Assembly: GCA_964609245.1 (NCBI GenBank)
Contig: CAZSSB010000031.1
Span: forward strand, 1-33,377
Source of the DNA: JAFGCY01 sp964609245
Lineage (GTDB): Bacteria; 4484-113; JAFGCY01
Length of the DNA stretch: 33,377 bases
Reading direction: 5' to 3'
This document shows, in pieces, positions 18,092 to 26,143 of the stretch. The stretch's first letter is position 1. Each line of letters begins with the position of its first letter. The notes below the pieces were generated by a model that made no database searches, was not told the DNA's origin, and was given only the letters and a program-made list of their open reading frames with translations. The translations under genes and the position numbers were made by a program.

Positions 18092-18384
18092 TCCTGATCG
18101 CCTGCATCGAAAACGACGGTGGCCGCCTTCAGCGAAGGCGGGTCTGGGATCGGCATCCAATGTGTGGGGGCTATTTCTGTGCCCGTGTCAGTGTGGACCC
18201 ACGCACGGCACGTCAATATAACCCCACCTGGCGACTGCCTTGTTATGGGTCCGCGCCGGCAGTCGGCCCAGCGCCGCGGCAGCCGCGGCAGCATAATATC
18301 CCCGTCCGGCTTTTCGGCCCGCGGCCCAAAAAGATCCGCCAGCTCCAGCGCGCTCGGTGCACTTTCAATTGGTTTCCAGGTCAT
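18088..18384 (-). CDS. DUF551-like protein (98 aa)
   Basis: The start MTWKPIESAP and the later PTHWMPIPDPP are the hallmarks of the DUF551 group, small proteins common in phage and prophage regions with unknown function. The ATG at 18384 overlaps the upstream stop (ATGA). The family is usually short and single-domain, which fits here; the typical middle is replaced by a Pro/Arg-rich insert around residues 30-58. Confidence 0.75.
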   Translation of the reverse strand: MTWKPIESAPSALELADLFGPRAEKPDGDIMLPRLPRRWADCRRGPITRQSPGGVILTCRAWVHTDTGTEIAPTHWMPIPDPPSLKAATVVFDAGDQE

Positions 18385-18602
18385 CCCGACTGCGCCTCTG
18401 TCTTGACCTGCAGCACCGGGTCTGCCGCCTGCTCCCATGCCGAGCACACGGACAGATCCTGCGTCATGACCACGGCATCATTGCCAGCCGTTTGGCACCG
18501 GCCCAGGTTCTGCAGGCCCACAGGCGGGCAAAACCAGTGCTGGCAATTCTTGCACTTGGGCGTGTCGCTGGCCTTGCGCAGCTCGAGGTCGATTGTGGTC
18601 AT
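18381..18602 (-). CDS. Small Cys-containing, zinc-finger-like protein (73 aa)
   Basis: CKNCQHW at residues 17-23, then Cys 36 and Cys 53, could form a four-Cys metal site. The start overlaps the HTH gene (ATGA at 18602-18599). The remainder is polar and short. It may be a DNA- or protein-binding accessory in the same coupled cluster. Metal binding is a guess from spacing alone. Confidence 0.6.
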   Translation of the reverse strand: MTTIDLELRKASDTPKCKNCQHWFCPPVGLQNLGRCQTAGNDAVVMTQDLSVCSAWEQAADPVLQVKTEAQSG

Positions 18603-18787
18603 TGCTGCTCCTCGCCTGCCTCCAACGCCGCCATTGCCAGCCGCAGCACATGCGGTCGATCTACGGCTCTGCCGATTTCCCAGCCTTGATATGTTCTGAG
18701 CGGCACATCAAGCAGTCGTGCGGCCGCCGCCTGGGTTATTTTCAAGCGGCGGCGCCATGCTTTCAGATCGTTTGCCAATGCGTCCAC
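18599..18787 (-). CDS. Cro/CI-type helix-turn-helix regulator (62 aa)
   Basis: The protein is little more than an XRE-type HTH: LKAWRRRLKITQAAAARLL and DVPLRTYQGWEIGRAVDRP cover helices one to four of the fold. It starts with GTG at 18787, immediately after the previous stop. With only 62 residues there is no sensor domain, as in Cro. Its gene is the second after the divergent promoter region at 19.1-19.2 kb, so control of that region is a natural, unproven, suggestion. Confidence 0.8.
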   Translation of the reverse strand: MDALANDLKAWRRRLKITQAAAARLLDVPLRTYQGWEIGRAVDRPHVLRLAMAALEAGEEQQ

Positions 18788-18788
18788 G

Positions 18789-19100
18789 TCAGAGCACCGC
18801 CGAAACGCTAAAATAAGCCGCTTCTGGCCTGTGCCAGCCTTCAGTCGCCGCTGCGTGCCCTATGCTCTCTAGGGTGCTCAAAAATTCCGGCTGATCGCCA
18901 GAGCATTCGTTCGCAACCCAATCCCACGCAATGTGATGGTTGGCCGCCACCTCCGCCTCGCCCATGCCAAGCAGATAGTCACGGATAGCGTCCACGCCGC
19001 GATCGCGATCTGCTTCTGCATCAAACGGCACAAACCCACCCGACTCGATAGCCCACTTCAGGACGCCAAACGACGTCGGAGTTTCAAGAATGCCTGCCAT
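18789..19100 (-). CDS. Small acidic protein, first gene of the divergent cluster (103 aa)
   Basis: The ATG at 19100 has a GGGAG ribosome site eight bases upstream (19113-19109), and a consensus promoter lies just before it. The sequence (MAGILETPTSFGVLKWAIES, AIRDYLLGMGEAEVAANHHI, DQPEFLSTLESIGHAAATEG) is soluble and helical; no known domain was recognised. As the promoter-proximal gene it should be the most strongly expressed of the cluster. Confidence 0.65.
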   Translation of the reverse strand: MAGILETPTSFGVLKWAIESGGFVPFDAEADRDRGVDAIRDYLLGMGEAEVAANHHIAWDWVANECSGDQPEFLSTLESIGHAAATEGWHRPEAAYFSVSAVL

Positions 19101-19126
19101 TCGCGTGCTCCCTTGCTGATGACACC

Positions 19127-19155
19127 AATGTACGCTTGGGCGCGTAGCTTGTCAA
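19127..19155 (-). promoter_or_regulatory. Sigma70-type promoter for the 19.1-17.3 kb cluster
   Basis: Reading the minus strand, TTGACA (19155-19150) and TACATT (19132-19127) are separated by 17 bases. The -35 box lies within a short inverted repeat gcttgtcaagc (19147-19157) that could be an operator. The downstream gene begins at 19100. Confidence 0.7.
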
Positions 19156-19188
19156 GCAAAGGATCAGCTATTCAGTTTCTATTTCACC

Positions 19189-19217
19189 TTGACAGGGTGC
19201 GCGTTGGTGCGTATATA
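19189..19217 (+). promoter_or_regulatory. Sigma70-type promoter for the lone plus-strand gene
   Basis: TTGACA (19189-19194), a 17-base spacer, then TATATA (19212-19217) inside a longer run of alternating T and A. It is back to back with the minus-strand promoter, the two -35 boxes being 33 bases apart. The gene starts at 19275. Confidence 0.75.
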
Positions 19218-19274
19218 TATAGTCGTCAGCAGCCGCCTCGATCTTGGGTCGGGGCACTCTCATGGAGAGCACAC

Positions 19275-20294
19275 ATGAAGACTGTTACCGTTGAGATCGA
19301 AATCGACCGCGCCTCAGCCATTCTTGCTGGCAAGAGCAAGTACGGCTTGACCACTGTCGAGATTGACACGGGCCTTCTCACCGCAGACCAGCGCGATGAA
19401 CTCGCTTACCTCAGCCGCTTCATCGGGGACGCAATTCGCCTCAAGAGCGCCGCTGGAATTGAGAAAGCTTTGTATGACTACCTAGGCGACGGGCCCAAGA
19501 TCAACTCGCACTATGTCGGCTACACGACGCCAATCGTGGACCCGACCGTCGAAGCCATCCAGACGGCGCTTGATCAACATCGCGCACGTCGTCTTGATGC
19601 CGAGGCCGCCTTGGCGGCCGCGCAAGCGGCTTACGAGGTAACGTTGCGGGAGAAGGCCACGGCGTCGGCTGTTGCCTTTGTCGAGACCCCCCTGAAGGAT
19701 CGAGTCGTATGGAGCGGCCGCCGGCCGAAGGTCTACGAGAGCAAGGCACCGAAAATCGGGACCGTGCTCGATCCGTCCCTGCGAGAGGCGTTCGACGCCG
19801 CCGTCGCTGAGGCCAACGCCGAGGCCACACGCCTGAACGATGCCCACAAAGCCAGGGAGCAAATCGAAGCTTCTGCCAAGGCAAAAGCTGAAAAAGCTAA
19901 GCACTTGGCTCTTTCGACTTTCCTCGCAGACCATGGCACGCCAACCCAGCAGAAGCGGCGTGCTGCGAACCTCATGACGGACGATGAGATCCTCAGACTT
20001 GTCCGCGATCATGTGTTCGCCCCGCTCGACCACTTGCCGCGGTATGAGCGGATGAAGGCCTCCAACTTCGACGAACAGTATGTTGAATTTTCCTCAAATG
20101 ATGCTGCGACCTGCTCCGACGAGCAGTTTGAGGCTATGGAGGCGATCGGAGCGCTGCTCCCCGAATCCACAGTGACGCTGCGCGAGCACGTTGCTGAGGT
20201 TCGGTCGCTGGACGAGACGCACGTTAAGCGCGGGTTCCTCGTCACCATGACATGGCACGGCTGGGTTCTCAGCCGGGAGTACGCGGCCGATTAA
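19275..20294 (+). CDS. Unknown protein, the only plus-strand gene of the window (339 aa)
   Basis: The ATG at 19275 has a GGAGAG ribosome site five bases upstream and the consensus promoter about 60 bases upstream; the longer open frame back to 18933 crosses the minus-strand gene and is rejected. The N-terminus (MKTVTVEIEIDRASAILAGK) looks like a small alpha/beta unit. Residues about 100-125 and 180-230 are Ala/Lys/Glu-rich and probably coiled coil (AKAKAEKAKHLALSTFLADH). The C-terminus is acidic and then beta-rich (KRGFLVTMTWHGWVLSREY). There is no signal peptide, membrane segment or known catalytic motif. An independent transcription unit inside the late region suggests a cargo gene or a regulator; I do not recognise its family. 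Confidence 0.8.
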   Translation: MKTVTVEIEIDRASAILAGKSKYGLTTVEIDTGLLTADQRDELAYLSRFIGDAIRLKSAAGIEKALYDYLGDGPKINSHYVGYTTPIVDPTVEAIQTALDQHRARRLDAEAALAAAQAAYEVTLREKATASAVAFVETPLKDRVVWSGRRPKVYESKAPKIGTVLDPSLREAFDAAVAEANAEATRLNDAHKAREQIEASAKAKAEKAKHLALSTFLADHGTPTQQKRRAANLMTDDEILRLVRDHVFAPLDHLPRYERMKASNFDEQYVEFSSNDAATCSDEQFEAMEAIGALLPESTVTLREHVAEVRSLDETHVKRGFLVTMTWHGWVLSREYAAD

Positions 20295-20302
20295 GGCTGG
20301 CA

Positions 20303-20340
20303 CCATCGGGGCCGCCAGCGAACGCGGGCGGCCCCGATGG
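20303..20340 (+). terminator. Hairpin between convergent genes, possible bidirectional terminator
   Basis: A perfect 14-base stem (20303-20316 with 20327-20340) around a ten-base loop lies between the plus-strand stop (20294) and the minus-strand stop (20345). Neither side has a U tract, so it could act with Rho or only weakly. Confidence 0.55.
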
Positions 20341-20344
20341 GCAA

Positions 20345-21208
20345 TCACTCGTCATCCTTTGGCAACACAACCGGCACCCTGTTCGCTGCCAGGAGATTCG
20401 CGCTATCAACCTCGGCCGGATCAAACGCTGCCGAGGTTGACCGCAGCTGATTTGGGTTGCGGACGATAATCACCTGATGGCCACCAGAGCCGCCCGGTGT
20501 TGTGTAATTCATAAGCCGCACACTGTCATAACCCAGATCCCAGGCATGAGCCAATGTCGCAGCAACCTCGTTATTCTGCTCTGTCCCGTCTAACGTCAGC
20601 CGAGCTTGCTTGTCTGAGCGATAGCGAAGTGGAAGAACTCTGGAATGCTCCAATGTCGCCCCTTGAGCGCCGCGAGCAAACTCGTCGGCTACTGCGGGAT
20701 CGACCGCAACTGAAACTCCTTGAGCTCCAGCCCGAGAACCTGACCGACCGCCCCCATATTGTAGGTCGAAAGCCATAAAATCTTCTGGCGAATGAGTGCC
20801 GTGAAAAACGGTTTCCGGCCGCATCAATTCATCCGCTCGCTCCATTCTTGCTTTTGGGCTCATGTCGAGCGCTCGCCTACCCCCGCTTGCGCCGATGCTG
20901 CCCCGCGGCTTGGGCGCCGCAAGACCGCCGACAGTAGCGGCGCCGGCCGCATTAAACGCCTCCTCAATGGCCGCCGCATCATTTGCCGACAGCCTGCCCG
21001 GCACATAGCCACCCTGCAGGAACCGCTGCACACTCGGCACGCCTGTCATCTCAAGCAGCACCTGCCCGAGTGTCTGGAGGTTCCGCACCTTGTCATCATC
21101 GCTTGGCAGCATGCTGCGCATGCGCTGCGCTGCCTCACGCTGGGACAGGATTGGCTGCGCGCCCCTGCCAGACTTAAGCACTTGTGCGAGCGAGGGCTGG
21201 TCAGGCAC
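20345..21208 (-). CDS. ADP-ribosyltransferase of the phage polyvalent-protein type (287 aa)
   Basis: The C-terminal half matches the ART domain found in phage polyvalent proteins: a lead-in LDMSPKARMERADEL, the NAD-binding-type TVFHGTHSPEDF (residues 133-144), GAQGVSVAVDPAVADEFA (161-178), and the characteristic ending NPNQLRSTSAAFDPAEVDSA plus NLLA. The His of HGT is kept. Such enzymes attach ADP-ribose from NAD to a target. The N-terminal 110 residues are helical and could hold a packaging or structural part. The start is a GTG at 21208, overlapping the portal stop by eight bases. The place next to the portal suggests the protein may be packaged in the head and injected; this is inference. 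Confidence 0.75.
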   Translation of the reverse strand: MPDQPSLAQVLKSGRGAQPILSQREAAQRMRSMLPSDDDKVRNLQTLGQVLLEMTGVPSVQRFLQGGYVPGRLSANDAAAIEEAFNAAGAATVGGLAAPKPRGSIGASGGRRALDMSPKARMERADELMRPETVFHGTHSPEDFMAFDLQYGGGRSGSRAGAQGVSVAVDPAVADEFARGAQGATLEHSRVLPLRYRSDKQARLTLDGTEQNNEVAATLAHAWDLGYDSVRLMNYTTPGGSGGHQVIIVRNPNQLRSTSAAFDPAEVDSANLLAANRVPVVLPKDDE

Positions 21209-23456
21209 TGCTGCCCCCCTGTGGCAGCTCCGGTCGGAAGGCCTCGGCTAGCCTCAGCTGCAGATCCACCCCATCGGCCTGCTGGTCACGCTGCATCTGA
21301 GCTACCTTGCCTGCCGCATCCAGCTCATGCAGCTGCTGCTTGGCCTGGGCGTCGCGCTGTTTCAGACCCATGTCGATGACTTTGGCCTGCGTGTTGGCCT
21401 GCGCACCCTGCATCGCTGCCTGGGCCTTGGCCTTGATGGCCTCGGTCTCGGCCTTGATCTTTTCCGCCTTGGCCTCGGCCTCCGGGTCCGTCTGCTGCTG
21501 TGGCCCCTGCGCGGCGGCAGCCATGGCCGCCTCTTCCATTTGGTCGAACACGTCCTCAAGTGTCTCCTCAAGGCTGCGGCCGACCTTAAAGGCGCGCATG
21601 GCGAACGCGGTCAATTCGCGCGAGAACGGCACCAGCTTGGGCTGCTGCAGGGCGGCCGGCATAGCTACATCCATCATCTGCATGATGGCCTGCACGAACT
21701 CGATGCGCTGCTTGCGCTCCTCGGCAGCATCGACCTCGGCCGTGACGTCTGTCTCCACGTCGATCACATAGCCGCGGCGCTGGTCAGAGCGCAGAATGGC
21801 CTCGATTTCCTCCCATGGGGGCGACGACGCGATGGCCTTCAGCGCCTTGATCTGCTCGATATCCGGCGGCTTCTGCGGCGTGGGCTGCTGCGGCTGCATG
21901 CCCGGCCCGGCCTGCATGGCCCCCGGCATCGGCGGGCCGCCGTTGTGGCCCATCTGCGGCGGCGGGCCGCCGTTGTGGCCCATCTGCGGCGGCTGCGTGA
22001 GCATCTGCAGCTGCTGCTTGGCCTGCTCGATCTCGGCCATCGTCGGCAGCTGCATGCCGGTCATGGCTGCCAGCTTCTCTCTGGTAAAGTGCTCGGCAAT
22101 CAGCTCGGCCTTGATCCTGTAGCCATCGCGCAAGAACCGCTGAACGCGATCCTGGCGCTTGCTGAGGCGCATGGAGCCAAACTGGCCCTTGATGCGCTGC
22201 GCCGTGGCTGTCTCATTGGGATTGGTGGCGCCCCGGATCACGTCCGAGATGCCCGTCACCTCATAGATGCGCTGGATCGTGACCGCGGCCTTTTCATACA
22301 GCACATTGATGGCCGCCACGATCGGCTGCAAATCCTCGGTCTGGAAAACCGCGGAAAGGCCACCCTTATCCATCAATGCCGCAAAGTTCCTGACGGGGAT
22401 GAACTCGTTATCACCGGCCAGCATCAGGTTCTGCAACTGGCTGTCCTGCCCGTCGATATCAGCCGCATAGACGCCGCGCCGCTTGCAGGCCTCGACCAGG
22501 TTGTAGAGCCGGCTGGCGATCTCATCCAGCTCGTTAGCCTGATCCTTGTACTGCAGGAACTCCGGGCTGGGCGTCAGGCTGCTCGTGGTCTTGATGGCAT
22601 AAAGCGGCTCCTGGCACGGAAAGAACCGCTCGAGCTTGTAAGGATCGTCGTCGGGCGGCTGCAGCAGGTACTGGTAGCCCTCGGCCACATAGCAGCGCTG
22701 GCGCTTGGTCTTGTCCCAGATCTCCCACACGCAGGCCCGCTTGAACGTGTCGTCGTCAGCGTCCTTGTCCGTGTCTGGCGCACCCTCGATGCGGGCATTC
22801 AGCGGCACCTTGTCGGCATGCTGTGGAAAGTAGCGCTTGAGGTCGTCGCGCGTGTAGTGGTGCCGCCGCGCAACCCACCACACGTCAGCCCATACACGGC
22901 CATAGCTGCACCTGAAGTCCTTGAAAAACACGTAGTCCCAGCGCACCCGCTGGTCCGTGATCGTCTCGCCCATGATGGCGGTGGGCTCGTCCTCGGGCGA
23001 GGGCTGGTCGTCCTCGATGTCTGCCTCATAGACCGTCCAGCACACGCCGCGCCCCGGCAGCAGCTCGTCCTCGATCGCAGCCTCGACGGCCAGATCGGCG
23101 TCGTAGCTGTCGTTGCAATAACTTAGCGCCCGCTCAAGCAGCATTGCCGTGGTCCGCGCTGCCTTGTCCTCCTGGCCGCGGTTAGCAAAACGGCGGCGCA
23201 CATCGGGCTTACCGATGCCCGAGAACAGGGCCGCCTTCAGCAGCTCCGTGTTGCTCCACAGAATGTTGACGCGCTGCGTGGCGACGCTATCGAGGCCGCG
23301 CTCGTCCTTGTAGCGCGACAGCACCTTATCGGCCGCTGTGTGCCAGGCCTCGTCGCGCTTGGCAGCCGCCGTCAGCTCGCCGAGCCAGAACTTGGCTTCC
23401 AATGGCTTTTCGTCGGCCTGTGCGCGTGTTTCTTGGTCGGTGGCTGCCTCGCTCAC
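21201..23456 (-). CDS. Portal protein (751 aa)
   Basis: The portal is the dodecameric ring at the capsid vertex through which DNA is packaged and released. This gene directly follows the large terminase, overlapping its stop (GTGA), and its size fits podovirus-type portals. It has an acidic N-terminus, a long mixed core (RVNILWSNTELLKAALFSG, VRWDYVFFKDFRCSYGRVWA, TTSSLTPSPEFLQYKDQANE), then a conserved-looking helical stem region (IYEVTGISDVIRGATNPNET, RIKGQFGSMRLSKRQDRVQR), and a Gln/Ala-rich coiled-coil C-terminus that could form the barrel. Two copies of the decapeptide PQMGHNGGPP lie at about residues 490-510. Confidence 0.85.
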   Translation of the reverse strand: MSEAATDQETRAQADEKPLEAKFWLGELTAAAKRDEAWHTAADKVLSRYKDERGLDSVATQRVNILWSNTELLKAALFSGIGKPDVRRRFANRGQEDKAARTTAMLLERALSYCNDSYDADLAVEAAIEDELLPGRGVCWTVYEADIEDDQPSPEDEPTAIMGETITDQRVRWDYVFFKDFRCSYGRVWADVWWVARRHHYTRDDLKRYFPQHADKVPLNARIEGAPDTDKDADDDTFKRACVWEIWDKTKRQRCYVAEGYQYLLQPPDDDPYKLERFFPCQEPLYAIKTTSSLTPSPEFLQYKDQANELDEIASRLYNLVEACKRRGVYAADIDGQDSQLQNLMLAGDNEFIPVRNFAALMDKGGLSAVFQTEDLQPIVAAINVLYEKAAVTIQRIYEVTGISDVIRGATNPNETATAQRIKGQFGSMRLSKRQDRVQRFLRDGYRIKAELIAEHFTREKLAAMTGMQLPTMAEIEQAKQQLQMLTQPPQMGHNGGPPPQMGHNGGPPMPGAMQAGPGMQPQQPTPQKPPDIEQIKALKAIASSPPWEEIEAILRSDQRRGYVIDVETDVTAEVDAAEERKQRIEFVQAIMQMMDVAMPAALQQPKLVPFSRELTAFAMRAFKVGRSLEETLEDVFDQMEEAAMAAAAQGPQQQTDPEAEAKAEKIKAETEAIKAKAQAAMQGAQANTQAKVIDMGLKQRDAQAKQQLHELDAAGKVAQMQRDQQADGVDLQLRLAEAFRPELPQGGSSA
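21931..21990 (-). repeat. Perfect 30-base tandem duplication in the portal gene
   Basis: Bases 21931-21960 and 21961-21990 are identical and encode two copies of PQMGHNGGPP. The motif MGHNGGPP is familiar from alphaproteobacterial small proteins. Confidence 0.92.
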
Positions 23457-25011
23457 GCGACCCCCCTGCGGCTCATACGTGCGTGCCTCTTGTCATGCTC
23501 TGCCACCAACTCGTCCAACGTCGGCATCCGCGTCTCAACCGGCTTGGGCGCTGGCTTCTCGATCGGCGGGAACAGGCCACTGTTGATCGCGAACTCGCCA
23601 AAGGCGTCGGCGCCGTGGCTGTTCTCGTCGTGCAGCGGCACGGTGTAGCTCTGCAATGCGTCATTCCATTTGCGGCGGTAGCGCTTGAGCCGCTTAAGGC
23701 CCATCTGCACACGCGGCGTATCGTTGAACCGCGTCACCGGCAGCAGCTGGCGCACGGCCTGGATGCGGTCTGACGGGTTGGCGGCTGCACCACGGTGGAT
23801 GCCCACCATGCCCAGCCGCTGCAGCGTCTCGATGCGGCTGCGCGCGCCTGATCCCCATTCACGCAACTTGACGTCGTGCGGCAGGTAGTGGCGATCGTAG
23901 TTGTAGGGCGTCAGCCGACCCAGATCAGCCAGTGCCTGCACCTGCGTCCACTCCGCAAAGCGCTCCTCGCGCTCGGGTGGCCGAAACAGCTCGGGCAGTG
24001 CCGTGGCCATCACGTCCTCGGCCCCCTCACCTGTCGCCTCGTAGTAGTCGATCACGGTCGCGGTGCGCCCGTCATCCTGCCAGAACCACACAGCCGTGTG
24101 GTCGTCCACGCCAATGTCCCAGCTCGTCTTGACCTTGCGCTTGGGTTCGTGCGGGAAGAAGCCAATGCGGCCCTCGCGCTCTGCATGAGCCAGAAGGCGG
24201 GCATAGTACGCCCCCTCACTGATGATCTCGTAGCCACCGCCCCAGACATGCTCGGCGAGTTCTGGATCAGTCGCATAGTCGCGCTGCATCTCCTCGCGCA
24301 GCACTGCCGGAAACCACGGGTTATCGGAGTGGTTGCACTCCACGACAATGGCATTGGCCGGCTTGTGCGGGCCGCGCAGCAGCTCATCGACCGCGTCGTT
24401 GTCGTGCCGCGGGTTCCAGGCAAACCACAATTCGCTGTTGTCCTTGCGGATCGTCGGCCGCAGCAGCCGCAGCGACACGGCGCTCAGTGACTGCGCCTCC
24501 TCAACCCAGGCCCAATCGAAGTCCTCGAGGCTTTTGATGTTCTCGGCGTTGTAGCTCTGCATGCCCCTGAAGATCATGTGGCTGCCATTGCGGCCCCTGA
24601 TCTCATCGCGAAGCACGTCAAAAAAGTCGCCCAGGCCCAATGCTTGGATCTTGTCCTCGATCAGCTGCTTGACCGAGTCCTTGATGCTGTTTTGCACCTC
24701 ACGAATGGCCACGCCACGCGCCGGGCGGGAGTAGTTCGTGAGCACCGCCAGCTGCGCGAAAAAGTGGCTCTTGCCGGAGCCGCGGCCACCGTGCGCACCC
24801 TTGTAGCGAGCCGGCTGCAGCAGNNNNNNNNNNNNNNNNNNNNNNNNNNNNNNNNNNNNNNNNNNNNNNNNNNNNNNNNNNNNNNNNNNNNNNNNNNNNN
24901 NNNNNNNNNNNNNNNNNNNNNNNTCTTGCCGGAGCCGCGGCCACCGTGCGCACCCTTGTAGCGAGCCGGCTGCAGCAGTGGGGCCAGCTTCTCAGGGACG
25001 GCAACCTGCAT
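23453..25011 (-). CDS. Terminase large subunit, intact once the assembly artefact is removed (467 aa)
   Basis: The ATPase and nuclease that packages DNA. The Walker A motif GGRGSGKS (residues 23-30) and Walker B-like FDWAWVEEA (113-121) define the ATPase. The nuclease half has SWDIGVDD (245-252), IDYYEATGEG and the terminal acidic HGADAFGEFAI. As shown, the frame is broken by 100 N with the same 55 bases on both sides. Removing the N block and one copy gives 1404 bases and joins MQVAVPEKLAPLLQPARYKG to AHGGRGSGKSHFFAQLAVLT without a break. The start is the ATG at 25011. Confidence 0.88.
24769..24978. other. Spurious gap: 100 N flanked by identical 55-base copies
   Basis: Bases 24769-24823 and 24924-24978 are identical and flank 24824-24923 (N). 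This is what results when overlapping contig ends are joined by a fixed-length gap instead of being merged. There is probably no missing sequence. Confidence 0.93.
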
Positions 25012-25016
25012 GGGTG

Positions 25017-25271
25017 TTAGTCGTCGGCCGCCAAGTCGCGAACATGCTCTTCAGAAATTCGGCCTAAGGCAAAATTGTAGAACTCCAGCGCAACCTTGAC
25101 GACATTGCTTTCGCCGGTTTCTCGGCAATGTTCTGCCGCCGTCTCTAAAGCCCACTGACGCAGCTCAATGTCGCCATGCTCACTTGCCAAAGGCGGCGAA
25201 TTACGCCCGTAGCGCCTCTCCCACTCATCGACACTGATCACGGCCGGGCCACCCTGTCCGTTCTCGCTCAC
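25017..25271 (-). CDS. Small protein between terminase subunits (84 aa)
   Basis: The GTG at 25271 overlaps the small terminase stop (GTGA), and the stop lies five bases before the large terminase ATG. The sequence (ISVDEWERRYGRNSPPL, IELRQWALETAAEHCRETGE, KVALEFYNFALGRISEEH) is helical and soluble. Its position suggests an accessory to packaging, but it has no recognised domain. Confidence 0.6.
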   Translation of the reverse strand: MSENGQGGPAVISVDEWERRYGRNSPPLASEHGDIELRQWALETAAEHCRETGESNVVKVALEFYNFALGRISEEHVRDLAADD

Positions 25272-25693
25272 TTGCCATCCTCCTTCGGCCGCACGATCAC
25301 CCACTCGATGCGCTGCTCTTGCCTGATCGGGCCGCCGTCAGGGCCGCTCTGCTCCTGGGCGATCCTGTCGCCGTGATCATCGCGAAACATGGACTTGACC
25401 ATCTGCGACCACAGCGGCGTGTTGAATTCGCGCGTCTTGTAGCTCTCAGCCGCCAATTCCTCGTGCCAAGCCTGGCTTAGCGTTGTGGCCCGTGAAAGAG
25501 CGTCTGAAAACTCTGGGTAATTCCCCTCCCAATCTTTGAGCGACTGCTTGCTGACGCCGATATGCGCGGCCATGCGGGCGCGGCTGTAGCCCTGCCTGCC
25601 AAGTTCGATCACCGTCTCGCAATACTCTGGGCGGTATCGCGTCGGGCGGCCCATAGGCCTGCCTTCCCCGCCTGCTCTCTCGTCGTTTTTCAT
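25268..25693 (-). CDS. Terminase small subunit (141 aa)
   Basis: The pattern MGRPTRYRPEYCETVIELGR, then GYSRARMAAHIGVSKQSLKD and WEGNYPEFSDALSRATTLSQ, is that of phage small terminases with an N-terminal HTH that recognises the packaging site. The acidic C-terminus probably mediates oligomerisation and contact with the large subunit. The start could be the ATG at 25693 or the one at 25654 (MGRPTRY). The gene lies two short steps upstream of the large subunit. Confidence 0.85.
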   Translation of the reverse strand: MKNDERAGGEGRPMGRPTRYRPEYCETVIELGRQGYSRARMAAHIGVSKQSLKDWEGNYPEFSDALSRATTLSQAWHEELAAESYKTREFNTPLWSQMVKSMFRDDHGDRIAQEQSGPDGGPIRQEQRIEWVIVRPKEDGK

Positions 25694-25697
25694 AGCC

Positions 25698-26042
25698 TCA
25701 CGCTTCGCGCTTTTGCTGCCTGCGCTTGTACCAGCGCATCAGCAAGTCGGTCCCTGGCGAGAACTCAAGCCAGGCCTCGCATCCCGGAGGAGCCAGCGCC
25801 TTGATCTGCTGTAGCTCATCAATTTCATCCTCAAACGCCTGGCGGCATCGCTCCAGCGTGACGGGCTTCATGGCACCGCCAATGTATTCAGCGATGTCGT
25901 CCGCAATCACTTGCACCACAGGCAGCCACGCCCGCTTGGCCTTATCTGAGCCCGAGATCAACAGGCGCCCATCGTGATCGAGGGCAAAGACAATGCCGTC
26001 CAAGGCTGCCGCGTCGATAATGTCCTGCGGGTAATCGGTCAC
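25698..26042 (-). CDS. Unknown soluble protein (114 aa)
   Basis: The GTG at 26042 overlaps the previous stop (GTGA); another GTG at 26066 is possible. The N-terminal part GIVFALDHDGRLLISGSDKA looks like a small beta unit. It is followed by helices (QVIADDIAEYIGGAMKPVTL, CRQAFEDEIDELQQIKAL) and a very basic tail (MRWYKRRQQKREA). There is no membrane segment, unlike its upstream neighbours. Function unknown. Confidence 0.62.
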   Translation of the reverse strand: MTDYPQDIIDAAALDGIVFALDHDGRLLISGSDKAKRAWLPVVQVIADDIAEYIGGAMKPVTLERCRQAFEDEIDELQQIKALAPPGCEAWLEFSPGTDLLMRWYKRRQQKREA

Positions 26043-26143
26043 GTCACCACCAGCGAGTAGGCCCACCCGGCAGCCAACATAGCCAGGAAGAACACGGCGG
26101 CAATCAGGATCGCACTTTGCATCGCGCTTGCTGCCCTGCGCAT
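26039..26143 (-). CDS. Small single-pass membrane protein (34 aa)
   Basis: The ATG at 26143 shares a base with the preceding stop (TGATG). The sequence has a basic start (MRRAASAMQ) and one hydrophobic segment (SAILIAAVFFLAMLAAGWAY). It is coupled on both sides. Tiny membrane proteins like this are common in phage lysis or envelope regions; the role is not known. Confidence 0.55.
   Translation of the reverse strand: MRRAASAMQSAILIAAVFFLAMLAAGWAYSLVVT

Noticed and set aside
18933..19274. N-terminal extension of the plus-strand gene
   Set aside because: It crosses the minus-strand 18789-19100 gene and both promoters; the ATG at 19275 has a proper ribosome site.
20303..20340. Hairpin between convergent genes as a strong rho-independent terminator
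   Set aside because: The stem is perfect, but there is no U tract on either strand, so it is listed only as a possible terminator.
21327..23126. Long plus-strand open frame (599 codons)
   Set aside because: It is antisense to the portal gene and its Leu/Arg/His-rich composition is typical of a GC-rich shadow; no ribosome site or homology pattern.
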